64,000 bases of DNA, taken from the NCBI RefSeq assembly GCF_005233875.1, contig NZ_SZPZ01000007.1, positions 124,001 to 188,000 of the forward strand. The letters run 5' to 3'. Positions within the stretch are counted from its first letter, which is position 1. The number at the start of each line of letters is the position of its first letter. Made by a program: the position numbers and the translations under genes. Origin of the DNA: Kribbella jiaozuonensis (lineage in GTDB: Bacteria > Actinomycetota > Actinomycetes > Propionibacteriales > Kribbellaceae). The notes beneath the pieces are model-generated. The model was not told the DNA's origin and ran no database searches. It saw only the letters and a list, made by a program, of their open reading frames with translations. Positions 17,934-25,424 of the stretch are shown here, in pieces.

Positions 17934-17963
17934 GTTATCCACAGATTGAAATCTGTGGATAAC
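17934..17963. repeat. Inverted pair of DnaA-box-like sequences
   Basis: Perfect 13-base arms GTTATCCACAGAT (17934-17946) and its complement (17951-17963) around a TGAA loop. Each arm contains TTATCCACA, the classical DnaA box, in opposite orientation. It lies between the GxGYxYP stop and the promoter of the HNH gene. It may bind DnaA, act as an operator, or serve as a terminator hairpin. Confidence 0.75.
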
Positions 17964-17964
17964 C

Positions 17965-17990
17965 GGAATCCCTTGAAATAAAGGGCTTCC
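17965..17990. terminator. Second, imperfect hairpin before the HNH promoter
   Basis: Arms GGAATCCCTT (17965-17974) and AAGGGCTTCC (17981-17990) pair with one mismatch around a six-base loop. It starts one base after the DnaA-box palindrome and ends four bases before the -35. It could end the upstream transcript or regulate the HNH gene. Confidence 0.45.
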
Positions 17991-17994
17991 GAGT

Positions 17995-18032
17995 TTGAGA
18001 ACTGTCGGTGGCCGTGTCTAAAGTCATCGGCA
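17995..18032 (+). promoter_or_regulatory. Leaderless promoter of the HNH gene
   Basis: -35 TTGAGA (17995-18000), an 18-base spacer, -10 TAAAGT (18019-18024), then seven bases to the ATG at 18032. The predicted transcript therefore begins at the A of the start codon, so the mRNA would lack a leader. There is no ribosome site, which agrees. Confidence 0.7.
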
Positions 18033-20476
18033 TGGAACTGTTGGGTGAGCGACCGGCCTGGTCGATGAGCGGCGCAGACGTGTTGTCGACTCTCGACCAG
18101 GTGGACTCTGCCCTCGCCCGCATCGAAACGTACCGTCTGCAACTCATCGCCAGGATCGACGTTCTCGAACACGCGCAGGAGCTCGGCGCCCACAACACCG
18201 CCCAACTGCTCGAGTTCCGCTACCGCCTGGACCGCTCCCGCGCCCTCCGCGACGTACGCCTCGCCCGCTCCCTAGCCAAGTACGACGCCATGTCGGCCGC
18301 CCTCCCCGATCCCCACTCGGACCCCACGGACGCTGATGCCGACGAAGCAACCGAGGTCGTACTGCGTCCCGCGCAGGCGGAGGCAATCGTCTCAGCGCTC
18401 GACCAGGTGCCGTCAAAGGTTCCCGCCGAAGACGTCGCCGTCGCTGAGCGCGAACTCATCGGCCTGGCCCACCACTTGTCCCCCTTCGAACTGCGCAGAG
18501 CCGGCCAGCGCATCCGAGACGTACTCGACACCGATGGTCCCGAACCCGAAGAACACAAGGCCTACGCCCGCGAAACGCTCACCCTGACCAATGCCGACCG
18601 AGGCGTGAAGTTCCGCGGCTACCTGGCCAACGAGAACGCAGAACTCTTCCGCTCCCTCATCCACGCCGGCGCCCGCCCCCACAAGACCCTCGACGGCGAC
18701 CCAGACCCCCGCTCCCGCGAAAAGCGCCAGGCCGACGCCCTAACCACGACCCTCACCATCGCCGCCACAGCCCTGGACGCGGGCACCCCCACCCCACGCA
18801 CCCCTCGCCCCACGGGACCGGGCGGTGGGAGCATCGCGAGCTCAGCGAGCAGCACAAACAGCGCAACCGACGCGGGCGACGCGGAGAACTCGGCCCGCGG
18901 ACCCGAAGCGAGCCGCGCAATCGGTGACCGTGAAGCGATCGCCACGATCGGCACCACCAGCGGCAGCGGCGGCAGCGGCGGCGGCGGCGGCAGCGGCGGC
19001 GGCGGCAGCGGCACCAGCGGCAGCGGCAGCACCAGAACCAGCGGCAGCACCAGAACCAGCGGCAGCGGCAGCGCAAGCACCAGCACCAGCACCAGCACCA
19101 GCAATGCTCGCGACGCGAGTTCTGCGCACCGCACCAGCCTCGCGAGCGGCGCGTCGGGCGAAGGTGCCGACGGGCGCGTGGCCAGCCCGGAAGGGGCGAC
19201 TGGTGCTGGCGTCAGTCGGGGGCCGGATGGAGCCGCTGACGTACCGGGTTTCGGAGCGAAGGCGAACATCACCATCACCATCGACCTGCAGGACCTTAAG
19301 TCGGCGGCAGCGGATGCGATCGGCGACACCGTGTACGGCGACGGCTTGTCAGCGGCCGCGATCCGGCGTCTCGCCTGTGACGCGAAGGTCATCCCCCTCG
19401 TCCTCGGAACGAACTCCGAACCACTGGACGTCGGCCGCTCCGAACGCCTCGTAACCCGCGCAATGCGTCGCGCCCTCAACACCCGCGACCGCGGCTGCGT
19501 AGTATGCGGCGCCCCGCCCATCCAGTGCGACGCCCACCACCTCATCTCCTGGATCGACGGCGGCGAGACCAAGATCTCCAACCTCGTACTGCTCTGCCGC
19601 CGCCACCACATCGACCTCCACGCAGGCGACTGGACCATCACCATCCTCGACAGCAAAGTCCACGTCGCCCGGCCCACCTGGGCCGACCCTCCACCTCACC
19701 CCACAACGATCCCCAAGCCTCCGCATGCCCAGACGCCGTCGCAGGCCGCGCGCCACTCATCCACGCCCAATCACAATCCGTCGACCAACGCCCCACCTCA
19801 CCACGACGGAGCTGATCAACGCCCGACCCATGTCGCGTCCACCGACGGCGGCGGCCCGACCATGCACGTCCCGCGGGATCACCCGCGCGGACGGCAGGTG
19901 ACAACCGCGCCCACACCCACGGGGCAGTCTTCGTGCGACGTCACACCAACGCGCCGTGCACCGCACCAAGCATCAACCCACCGGCCGTCGAACGACCGTC
20001 AGCCGAGGGACTGCGAACCAGATCACGCGGCGAACGACCGCGACGTTGACGGCTGCGAGGAGGGTGACCGTGGCTCGACCGAGCAGTCTGTGGCGAGGGC
20101 TGCGGTTGCTTCGGTGGTTCGGCGCTCTGCGCTGGGGCGTCAGTTGCTTCGCCGAGTGCGGGCACGCGAGGGCAGTTCTGACGACGGCAGTGCGGGCGCG
20201 AGCGGTGCGGGCGCGAGCAACGTGCGCGAGAGCGATGTGGAGGAGGCGTCGGGGAGCTCGTTTCGGGAGGCGGCGTACCAGGTGATCTGGGGTGAGGTGA
20301 GCACGCCGCAGTCGGATCGCGAGACCGCCACCGGACAGGTCCCGATCGCGACTCCGCGGGCTGAGGCGCCGCTCGAGCCGCGCACCGAGCAGTCCGCGCA
20401 GCCGTCAGGCGATCCAGTGCCGATCGGCTCGCCGTCAGGCGAATCGGTGTCTAGCGGCTTCCGGCGTGCATCGTAG
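18032..20476 (+). CDS. DUF222 (13E12-type) HNH endonuclease
   Basis: 814 residues from ATG 18032. A GTG 24 bases upstream is open too, but it would lie inside the promoter. Residues about 20-270 are the helical DUF222 domain common to the actinobacterial 13E12/REP family. Residues about 308-360 are a run of Gly/Ser/Thr encoded by GGCAGC and AGCACC repeats. The HNH nuclease follows at about 486-535: a C-x2-C (CVVC), AHHLISWIDGG, and LLCRRHHIDLH. A disordered tail of about 270 residues ends the protein. Members are often multi-copy and are suspected mobile or homing-type nucleases; no insertion ends are visible. Confidence 0.88.
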   Translation: MELLGERPAWSMSGADVLSTLDQVDSALARIETYRLQLIARIDVLEHAQELGAHNTAQLLEFRYRLDRSRALRDVRLARSLAKYDAMSAALPDPHSDPTDADADEATEVVLRPAQAEAIVSALDQVPSKVPAEDVAVAERELIGLAHHLSPFELRRAGQRIRDVLDTDGPEPEEHKAYARETLTLTNADRGVKFRGYLANENAELFRSLIHAGARPHKTLDGDPDPRSREKRQADALTTTLTIAATALDAGTPTPRTPRPTGPGGGSIASSASSTNSATDAGDAENSARGPEASRAIGDREAIATIGTTSGSGGSGGGGGSGGGGSGTSGSGSTRTSGSTRTSGSGSASTSTSTSTSNARDASSAHRTSLASGASGEGADGRVASPEGATGAGVSRGPDGAADVPGFGAKANITITIDLQDLKSAAADAIGDTVYGDGLSAAAIRRLACDAKVIPLVLGTNSEPLDVGRSERLVTRAMRRALNTRDRGCVVCGAPPIQCDAHHLISWIDGGETKISNLVLLCRRHHIDLHAGDWTITILDSKVHVARPTWADPPPHPTTIPKPPHAQTPSQAARHSSTPNHNPSTNAPPHHDGADQRPTHVASTDGGGPTMHVPRDHPRGRQVTTAPTPTGQSSCDVTPTRRAPHQASTHRPSNDRQPRDCEPDHAANDRDVDGCEEGDRGSTEQSVARAAVASVVRRSALGRQLLRRVRAREGSSDDGSAGASGAGASNVRESDVEEASGSSFREAAYQVIWGEVSTPQSDRETATGQVPIATPRAEAPLEPRTEQSAQPSGDPVPIGSPSGESVSSGFRRAS
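18955..19110 (+). repeat. Gly/Ser/Thr-encoding microsatellite inside the HNH gene
   Basis: Runs of GGC/AGC/ACC triplets code for the linker of the DUF222-HNH protein. Slippage here would change linker length in multiples of one residue without breaking the frame. Confidence 0.8.
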
Positions 20477-20945
20477 ATGGTTGCCTACAGCAAATGCATC
20501 CGTGGCTCGCCGCCGTGGGGACCGCAAGCTCTCGTTCGACGGACCTCTGCGCCTGCTGTGGTCGGTGCTGCGGGTGCGGGCACATGGTCGGGAGTCCGCC
20601 AGCAAGCATGCGTGCGGAGACCCGCCAGCCATCACGCCTTGGAAGAGGCAGTCGGCAACTACGCCCTTGGAACAGCGGGCGCTGCACGACCTGATCGCCG
20701 GCACCGTCTGTCGGCAACCAGGCGCGAGGGCATTCCGTCTGCGACCGCACGAGGCCAGTCCGTCTGGGACCGCACGAGGCCAGTCCGTCTGGGACCGCAC
20801 GAGGCCAGTCCGTCTGCGGCCACGCGTGGGTGAGTCCGTCGGCGGGCTTGTCGACGGGCGCACGTCGGCGCAGTAGACGTCCGCGGCCGATCGGGCGGCC
20901 ACGCTCCTCAGCGAGATGACCGAGGAGCCCGACGGGGACCGGTTG
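20477..20945. other. 470 bases without a recognisable gene
   Basis: Open frames exist on both strands, but none has a ribosome site or reads like protein. The most notable content is a 25-bp tandem repeat (20734-20819). The stretch separates the HNH gene from the CHAP gene, which ends just beyond it on the other strand. It may be decayed DNA. Confidence 0.6.
20734..20819. repeat. 25-bp tandem repeat, three copies plus a partial one
   Basis: Units at 20734-20758, 20759-20783 and 20784-20808 read TCCGTCTGGGACCGCACGAG plus GCCAG; the first unit has one change (GCG for GGG). A partial fourth copy (TCCGTCTGCGG) follows. There are no spacers between units, so it is a minisatellite and not a CRISPR array. 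Confidence 0.9.
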
Positions 20946-21689
20946 TCAGGTGCGGGGGACTTTGAGTTTGTCCCAGGTTTGTTGGCCAGGGATTCCGTCG
21001 GCGTCGCTGCCGGGTTGGGAGACTGAGCCGTGGAAGCCTAGTTTTTGTTGCCAGGCTGAGTAGGACTTGAGGTCGCCGGTGCCCCAGGTGTCCTTGTTTG
21101 TTTGGGTTTCGTACTTGTTGCAGCCGACCGCGACCAGGCGTGCGTGCATCGCGGCGATGATGGGGCTCTTGCGGCCCATCACGAAGAAGGACTTGCCCGG
21201 GAACGTGACGAAGCCGGTGCGTGGTTCGGTGGAGTGCACGTACGACGGGCGGCCGTACCCGGCGATCACGTCCGACTTGCGGGTGTGGCGGTCGCATTTG
21301 TCGTCGAAGTTGCCTTCGATCGTGTAGATGTTCGCGCCGCTGACACCGGTGACGATGCCGACGTGGTCGATCTTCGACTTGACGTCGGTGCCACCCCAGT
21401 CGAAGAAGACGATGTCACCGCGCTGGATGCCGGCGACGTCCTTGTGCCATTGGCTGTGGTTCTTGAACGCGTGGGCGTGTGCGGTCGTCAGGGCGTAGTA
21501 CCCGCCGTACGTCACCGCGTTCTGGTTGCCCGAATGCCAGGCCCAGTACGTGATCGAGGCATCGCACCACGGGAAGTTGCCGCTGAAGGCCGAGCCGTTC
21601 TGGTCGCGGTACCACTCCTGGATCTTGTTCGGCTCGGTGAGGCCGAGGTCGAGTTCGGCCTGATGGACCATGTCCTCGATGCCGCTCAT
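20946..21689 (-). CDS. CHAP-domain peptidoglycan hydrolase with C-terminal wall-binding module
   Basis: 247 residues. The CHAP amidase/endopeptidase region (about 1-150) has the catalytic Cys in FPWCDASITYW, the His in DHVGIVTGV, and an acidic/Asn element in IEGNFDDKCD. The last 50 residues (SYSAWQQKLGFHG to DADGIPGQQTWDKLKVP) resemble the peptidoglycan-binding repeat of phage and actinobacterial endolysins. No signal peptide or membrane segment is visible, so release would need a holin, lysis or another export route. It overlaps the stop of a 70-residue acidic protein (ATGA), so both are made together. Confidence 0.85.
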   Translation of the reverse strand: MSGIEDMVHQAELDLGLTEPNKIQEWYRDQNGSAFSGNFPWCDASITYWAWHSGNQNAVTYGGYYALTTAHAHAFKNHSQWHKDVAGIQRGDIVFFDWGGTDVKSKIDHVGIVTGVSGANIYTIEGNFDDKCDRHTRKSDVIAGYGRPSYVHSTEPRTGFVTFPGKSFFVMGRKSPIIAAMHARLVAVGCNKYETQTNKDTWGTGDLKSYSAWQQKLGFHGSVSQPGSDADGIPGQQTWDKLKVPRT

Positions 21690-21898
21690 GAGCCGGTGCT
21701 CCCGCTGTACTCCGGCTCGCCAGCGGGCGGGCGTCCGTACCCGCCGCGTTCGGGTGGGCCGAACTCCTCTTCCAGCAGTTCGGATTCGTTGTCGAGCCGG
21801 TGATCGAAGCTCGGCTCGGTGAGCAGTCGGGCCTGCTCTTCCTGGGACATCTCGTCCGGGTCGTCCTCATACGGTCCGTCGGACCGCACGTCATCCAT
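21686..21898 (-). CDS. Small acidic protein coupled to the CHAP hydrolase
   Basis: 70 residues from ATG 21898, with GGGGAG eight bases upstream; the GTG at 21904 is too near that site. It is strongly acidic (YEDDPDEMSQEEQARLL and DNESELLEEEFGPPE) and ends in a Gly/Pro/Ser-rich tail. There is no signal peptide and no known domain. Its stop overlaps the start of the CHAP gene. Size, charge and coupling would suit an inhibitor, chaperone or partner of the hydrolase, but that is inference only. Confidence 0.7.
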   Translation of the reverse strand: MDDVRSDGPYEDDPDEMSQEEQARLLTEPSFDHRLDNESELLEEEFGPPERGGYGRPPAGEPEYSGSTGS

Positions 21899-21951
21899 GG
21901 TCACAGCTCCCCCTCAAGACGTACCGAAGCCCCCAGCCTTGATCTGCTCAT

Positions 21952-21992
21952 CATGCTCCGGCCCATGGGGTTCGTCCACGGGCCGGAGCATG
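21952..21992. terminator. Hairpin downstream of the GNAT gene
   Basis: Arms 21952-21967 and 21977-21992 pair over 16 bases with one mismatch and a nine-base loop. It lies after the GNAT stop on the minus strand and before the small acidic gene. Confidence 0.8.
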
Positions 21993-22018
21993 CTCAAACG
22001 CTTTATCGACAAGCGGGG

Positions 22019-22501
22019 TTAGAGCTCCCGGAAGTACACCGCGACCGGAAGTTTCACGCAGCCGAGACTCTCGTAGAACGCACGGGCGGGCGCGTGGAAA
22101 TCGTCGCCACCCGTGCCGATCTCGACGTACTCCGCTTGTTCGGCGCGCATCGCCTCGAACGCGTGCTGGCACAGCGCGGTCCCGGCATTCGACCGCCGGT
22201 ACGCCGCCGAGACCGCCAGCAACTCGACCGTGCCTTTCGAACGAGCCGGGTCGACGTTCCAGGCGACGTACCCGAGCAAGACGCCATCCGATTCGGCGAT
22301 CGCGACGTACTTGTGCTGCGCCGGGTCATGCAGCCCGGCGACCTCGCGGTGGTAATCACCCCGCCAGTCACCGTGCTGGTGGGTGAAGATGGTCTCGCCG
22401 ACCAGCGGGCGGAACGAGTCTTCGAAGAACGGCCCGAAGGTGTCGATGGTCAGGTCGATGAGCCGGGCCAGGTCAGCGTCGACGTACGAACGAATCTGCA
22501 T
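22019..22501 (-). CDS. GNAT-family N-acetyltransferase
   Basis: 160 residues. The fold is readable from MQIRSYVDADLARLIDLTIDTFGPFF through the acetyl-CoA motif ELLAVSAAYRRSNAGTALCQHAFE to FYESLGCVKLPVAVYFREL. The substrate is unknown. It stands between two hairpin terminators, so it is a single-gene unit. The ATG at 22501 begins a normal-length domain. Confidence 0.85.
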   Translation of the reverse strand: MQIRSYVDADLARLIDLTIDTFGPFFEDSFRPLVGETIFTHQHGDWRGDYHREVAGLHDPAQHKYVAIAESDGVLLGYVAWNVDPARSKGTVELLAVSAAYRRSNAGTALCQHAFEAMRAEQAEYVEIGTGGDDFHAPARAFYESLGCVKLPVAVYFREL

Positions 22502-22543
22502 GGAGTGTGCCTCTCACAGCGAAGGTGGAATCCGGGCAGGCGT

Positions 22544-22581
22544 CACCGGCCCGCCGCGCGTGCGGCAGCGGCGGGCCGGTG
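22544..22581. terminator. Perfect 14-bp hairpin after the SMP-30 gene
   Basis: Arms 22544-22557 and 22568-22581 are exact complements, all but two pairs being G-C, with a ten-base loop. It ends the HAD-MFS-SMP-30 operon on the minus strand and insulates the GNAT gene. Confidence 0.85.
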
Positions 22582-22627
22582 TCAGCGCCGGATGCGCCCG
22601 GCGGCGAAGCACTCCATGCAGAGGATC

Positions 22628-23461
22628 TTACCGACCGACGCTGACCGGGACGGTGAAGATCTGGCCGGTGCGCGGTCCGTTCTTCAGGCGGTCGAGGTTG
22701 TCGGTGATGCTGTCGTCCGTGTGCCACTCCGAAGTCAGGATGCAGAGGGTCGGGCCATTGAAGTCGGCCAGGGTCAGCGCGAACGGCGCGCGGTTCTCGG
22801 GGAGGTCGATGTGCTGCAGGATCTCGCCGCCGTCGGTGACTCGTACGACGGCGTTGCCGCCGGTCTGTACCCAGATCGCGCCCTCGGCGTCGAGACAGAT
22901 GCCGTCGGGGCCGAGGTTCTCCGCGAACACGCGGCGGTTGGACAACCCGCCGTCCGGCTCGACACCGAACGCGGACAGACGGCCGGCGAACGACTCCGAG
23001 ATGACCAGCGTTCGGCCGTCGTGCGTGAGCACCATCCCGTTCGGGAACTGGATCTCGTCCGCGACCTGGCGGACCTGCCCGTCCGGCGTCACCAGCTTGA
23101 TGTAGCCGGGTTTCGGCGCCTCGCCGCCGGCGAAGTTGAAGTCTGCGCCGTTGAGATAGATGTTGTCGTGCGCATCCAGGACCAGCTCGTTGGCCTTCTG
23201 CTCGGCGAGGACCGTGACCGATCCGTCGGGCTCGTACCGCCGGAGCTTCTCGCCGGTGGTCAGCATCCGGCCGTCGGCCAGCCAGTCGATCGACCAGCCC
23301 ATGAGCTGCTCGACCGGCACCGGGAAGTACTCCGTCTTGCCGTCGGCATCGACGGCGACCACCTGCTGCTCGATCCAGTTGCAGAACCAGAGCCGCCCGT
23401 CGTGCCAGCGGCCCGACTCGGGCATCGCCAGGTTGTCCAGGAAAATCGTCGGTTCGGACAT
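22628..23461 (-). CDS. SMP-30/gluconolactonase family protein
   Basis: 277-residue six-bladed beta-propeller of the SMP-30/gluconolactonase/LRE family, enzymes that hydrolyse sugar lactones with a bound metal. Metal-site elements are visible: the N-terminal Glu region LAMPESGRWHDGRLWFCNW, Asn in IQFPNGMVLTHDGRTLVISES, and Asp in LGPDGICLDAEGAIWVQ. ATG 23461 has GAGG seven bases upstream; a GTG directly before it is too close. It is the third gene after a HAD phosphatase and an MFS carrier, suggesting uptake and early catabolism of a sugar acid or lactone. Confidence 0.88.
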   Translation of the reverse strand: MSEPTIFLDNLAMPESGRWHDGRLWFCNWIEQQVVAVDADGKTEYFPVPVEQLMGWSIDWLADGRMLTTGEKLRRYEPDGSVTVLAEQKANELVLDAHDNIYLNGADFNFAGGEAPKPGYIKLVTPDGQVRQVADEIQFPNGMVLTHDGRTLVISESFAGRLSAFGVEPDGGLSNRRVFAENLGPDGICLDAEGAIWVQTGGNAVVRVTDGGEILQHIDLPENRAPFALTLADFNGPTLCILTSEWHTDDSITDNLDRLKNGPRTGQIFTVPVSVGR

Positions 23462-23495
23462 CACGTCACCTCATTCGATCGGGTCGTTTCACCCC

Positions 23496-24743
23496 CTACA
23501 CGAACGAGGTCCGGCCGGATCGACGGCTGAGCAGAAAAAGTACGGCGATCAGCGGCAGCGTTACCAAGTACGCCGTACGCAGATCGACGGCTCGTGCCAG
23601 TACGGCGAGTACCGCCGGCGCGAGCAGGATCGCCGTACCGGACGCCAGCGCGCCGACCGCGGACAGGCGGGCTGAGCTGAGGCCGGGCGTCGCGACCAGG
23701 GATGCGAGCGTGACCGGATAGAGCGGCGCGACGCCGAGACCGGCCACCACCAGGCCGACGGCGACGATGACCGGGGTATCGAACAGGCTGACCATCAAGG
23801 TGCCGCAGGCCGCGAGCGCACCGGAGGGCAGTACGGGCGACCAGTTGCGCCAGCGGAGCGGGCCGATCGCCCGGCCGACCGCCATCCCGATCGGGAACGC
23901 ACTCCCGAGCGAGGCAGCCGTTGCCGTCGGCAAACCGGTGGCCACCAACCGCGCCACCGCCCAGACCACGAAGCAGAACTCGACCGAAACCGAGAGCACG
24001 ACGCGCAACCACCCGATGCCGACATCGACAACTACCTGACGCCCCACCCGTCCGCGCCACTTCCGCCCCAACCCCACCGCCGGAGCCGAATCAATCAACA
24101 CTGCCACGGGCTCATCGACGCGCCCACCCACCTGTCGGAACGTCGGTCGTCGGTCGTCGGTCGGTGTGACCGGGGCGATCGGGTTCGTGCGGCGAGTGAG
24201 AACGGCGAGGAGCAGCAAAGGTGGCGCAGCGGCGAGCATCGCTAGGCGGCCACTAGGGCCCAGTCCGTCGATGGCGCCGATCGTGAGTGGTGCGAGGATG
24301 CCTGCCCCGCTGGCGACCGCGTTGACGCGGCTCAGTCGCACTGCGGCTGTTGGTCCGTTGAGCATGAGCGGTGCGACCAGTGTGAGCATCGCCCCACCCA
24401 GTCCGACGCACAGCGCACCTGCGATAACGACGGTGTACGCCGGTGCGAGGGCGAGCAGCCCCGCGCCGAACGCGCAGACAACAGAGCCGAACCCCATGGC
24501 CGTCGGGATCGACCACGAGCGCAGCAACCGCGGGCCGATCACCGCGACAACGAGCAGACCGACCGCAAAGCCCGACGACAACAGCGCGAGCCGGCCCGGT
24601 GGTTCGTCGAGGTCGCGGGCGAGGATGGCGACGCACGCGCCGAGGCCGGCCAGGACGAAGCCCATCGCCGACAGGGCGATGCCGATCCGGATCTCGTCGC
24701 CGCGAGCCCCGGAGTCAACCCGCGCCTCCGCGGCCGCGGTCAT
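23496..24743 (-). CDS. MFS transporter
   Basis: 415-residue carrier with about 12 hydrophobic segments and a charged middle loop (about residues 185-235, TRRTNPIAPVTPTDDRRP). It starts at an ATG overlapping the stop of the HAD gene (ATGA) and is followed 34 bases later by the SMP-30 gene. The HAD-MFS-lactonase order and the divergent ROK regulator suggest a sugar or sugar-acid substrate; the direction of transport cannot be told. Confidence 0.85.
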   Translation of the reverse strand: MTAAAEARVDSGARGDEIRIGIALSAMGFVLAGLGACVAILARDLDEPPGRLALLSSGFAVGLLVVAVIGPRLLRSWSIPTAMGFGSVVCAFGAGLLALAPAYTVVIAGALCVGLGGAMLTLVAPLMLNGPTAAVRLSRVNAVASGAGILAPLTIGAIDGLGPSGRLAMLAAAPPLLLLAVLTRRTNPIAPVTPTDDRRPTFRQVGGRVDEPVAVLIDSAPAVGLGRKWRGRVGRQVVVDVGIGWLRVVLSVSVEFCFVVWAVARLVATGLPTATAASLGSAFPIGMAVGRAIGPLRWRNWSPVLPSGALAACGTLMVSLFDTPVIVAVGLVVAGLGVAPLYPVTLASLVATPGLSSARLSAVGALASGTAILLAPAVLAVLARAVDLRTAYLVTLPLIAVLFLLSRRSGRTSFV

Positions 24744-25360
24744 TGCGAGCCTTTGAACAGCCCGCCGAGCTGGTGGAGGTCAGCCAACTCGATGTCGGCG
24801 GCAATGCCCTTCAGCCCAGCGGTCAACGCACCAGAAGCCCGGCCCGCAGTCAGGCCGACCACGGTGTCCTCGACGACCAAGCACTGCACAGCCGGTACGC
24901 CGAGCAGCTCCGCCGCCCGCAGGTACCCCTCGGGATCCGGCTTGCCGCGTTTGACGTCGTCGAGCGTCACAAGGATCGACGGCGAGATCCCGACCGCGTC
25001 CAGCCGGACCTTCGCCAGCCGGGTCGAGGCGCTCGTGTAGACCGCCCACGGCAGACTCATCTCATCCAGCAGCGCAGTCAGCTCGAGGGCGCCCGGCGTG
25101 GCCACGACATCGGACACGTCGTCGCACTCGATGTCCAGCACCCGCGCGACCGCAGCCGCGCGTTCGGCGGGCGAGAGGTCGGGCCGCATCCGCGTGATGG
25201 TCGCCTCGGCCGGGTTCCCGTGCGCGATCGCGAGCACGTCGGCGGCAGGTACGCCGTACTCCGTCGCCCAGCGGCTCCAGCTCCGGTCGACGACCGCGTC
25301 GGAATCGACCAGGGTGCCGTCCATGTCGAACAGGACTGCGCGAATGTCCCGGATCTCCAT
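24740..25360 (-). CDS. HAD-superfamily sugar-phosphatase-like protein
   Basis: 206 residues from ATG 25360, with GGGAGG four bases upstream. Motif I is LFDMDGTLVDSD, the cap region follows, motif II is VYTSAS, and LDDVKRGKPDPEGYLRAAELLGV and VVEDTVVGLTAG are motifs III-IV of the beta-phosphoglucomutase/sugar phosphatase branch. It is the first gene of the HAD-MFS-SMP-30 operon, divergent from a ROK regulator 64 bases away. Confidence 0.9.
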   Translation of the reverse strand: MEIRDIRAVLFDMDGTLVDSDAVVDRSWSRWATEYGVPAADVLAIAHGNPAEATITRMRPDLSPAERAAAVARVLDIECDDVSDVVATPGALELTALLDEMSLPWAVYTSASTRLAKVRLDAVGISPSILVTLDDVKRGKPDPEGYLRAAELLGVPAVQCLVVEDTVVGLTAGRASGALTAGLKGIAADIELADLHQLGGLFKGSQ

Positions 25361-25370
25361 GACACCTCCC

Positions 25371-25397
25371 ATTAAACTCGTCCCACGAGCATAAACT
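25371..25397. promoter_or_regulatory. Divergent promoter/operator between HAD operon and ROK gene
   Basis: A perfect dyad CTCGT-CCC-ACGAG (25377-25389) is flanked on both sides by TAAACT. The right-hand TAAACT (25392-25397) can be the -10 of the ROK gene. On the minus strand the left one reads TTTAAT, just before the HAD ribosome site. A repressor bound to the dyad would block both directions; the neighbouring ROK protein is the obvious candidate. Confidence 0.55.
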
Positions 25398-25424
25398 GCT
25401 CCGGGGACAGAACGAAAGGCAGCT

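Noticed and set aside
17934..17963. Paired DnaA boxes as a chromosomal or plasmid origin
   Set aside because: Only two boxes, no AT-rich unwinding region and no dnaA/dnaN or rep gene nearby. A regulatory site or hairpin is more likely.
18619..19677. Long minus-strand frame across the HNH gene
   Set aside because: It is a shadow of the Gly/Ser/Thr-coding repeat region. The plus strand carries the DUF222 and HNH motifs and a promoter.
20734..20819. Tandem repeat as a CRISPR array
   Set aside because: Units are directly adjacent without spacers and no cas genes are present.
20435..20902. Long frames on both strands in the gene-free stretch after the HNH gene
   Set aside because: They run through the 25-bp tandem repeat, lack ribosome sites and read as random Arg/Ser/Pro-rich sequence.
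22582..22617. 11-codon frame MECFAAGRIRR directly before the SMP-30 terminator hairpin
   Set aside because: It has no ribosome site and follows the SMP-30 stop too closely to be a leader of the next gene. Nothing else supports it.
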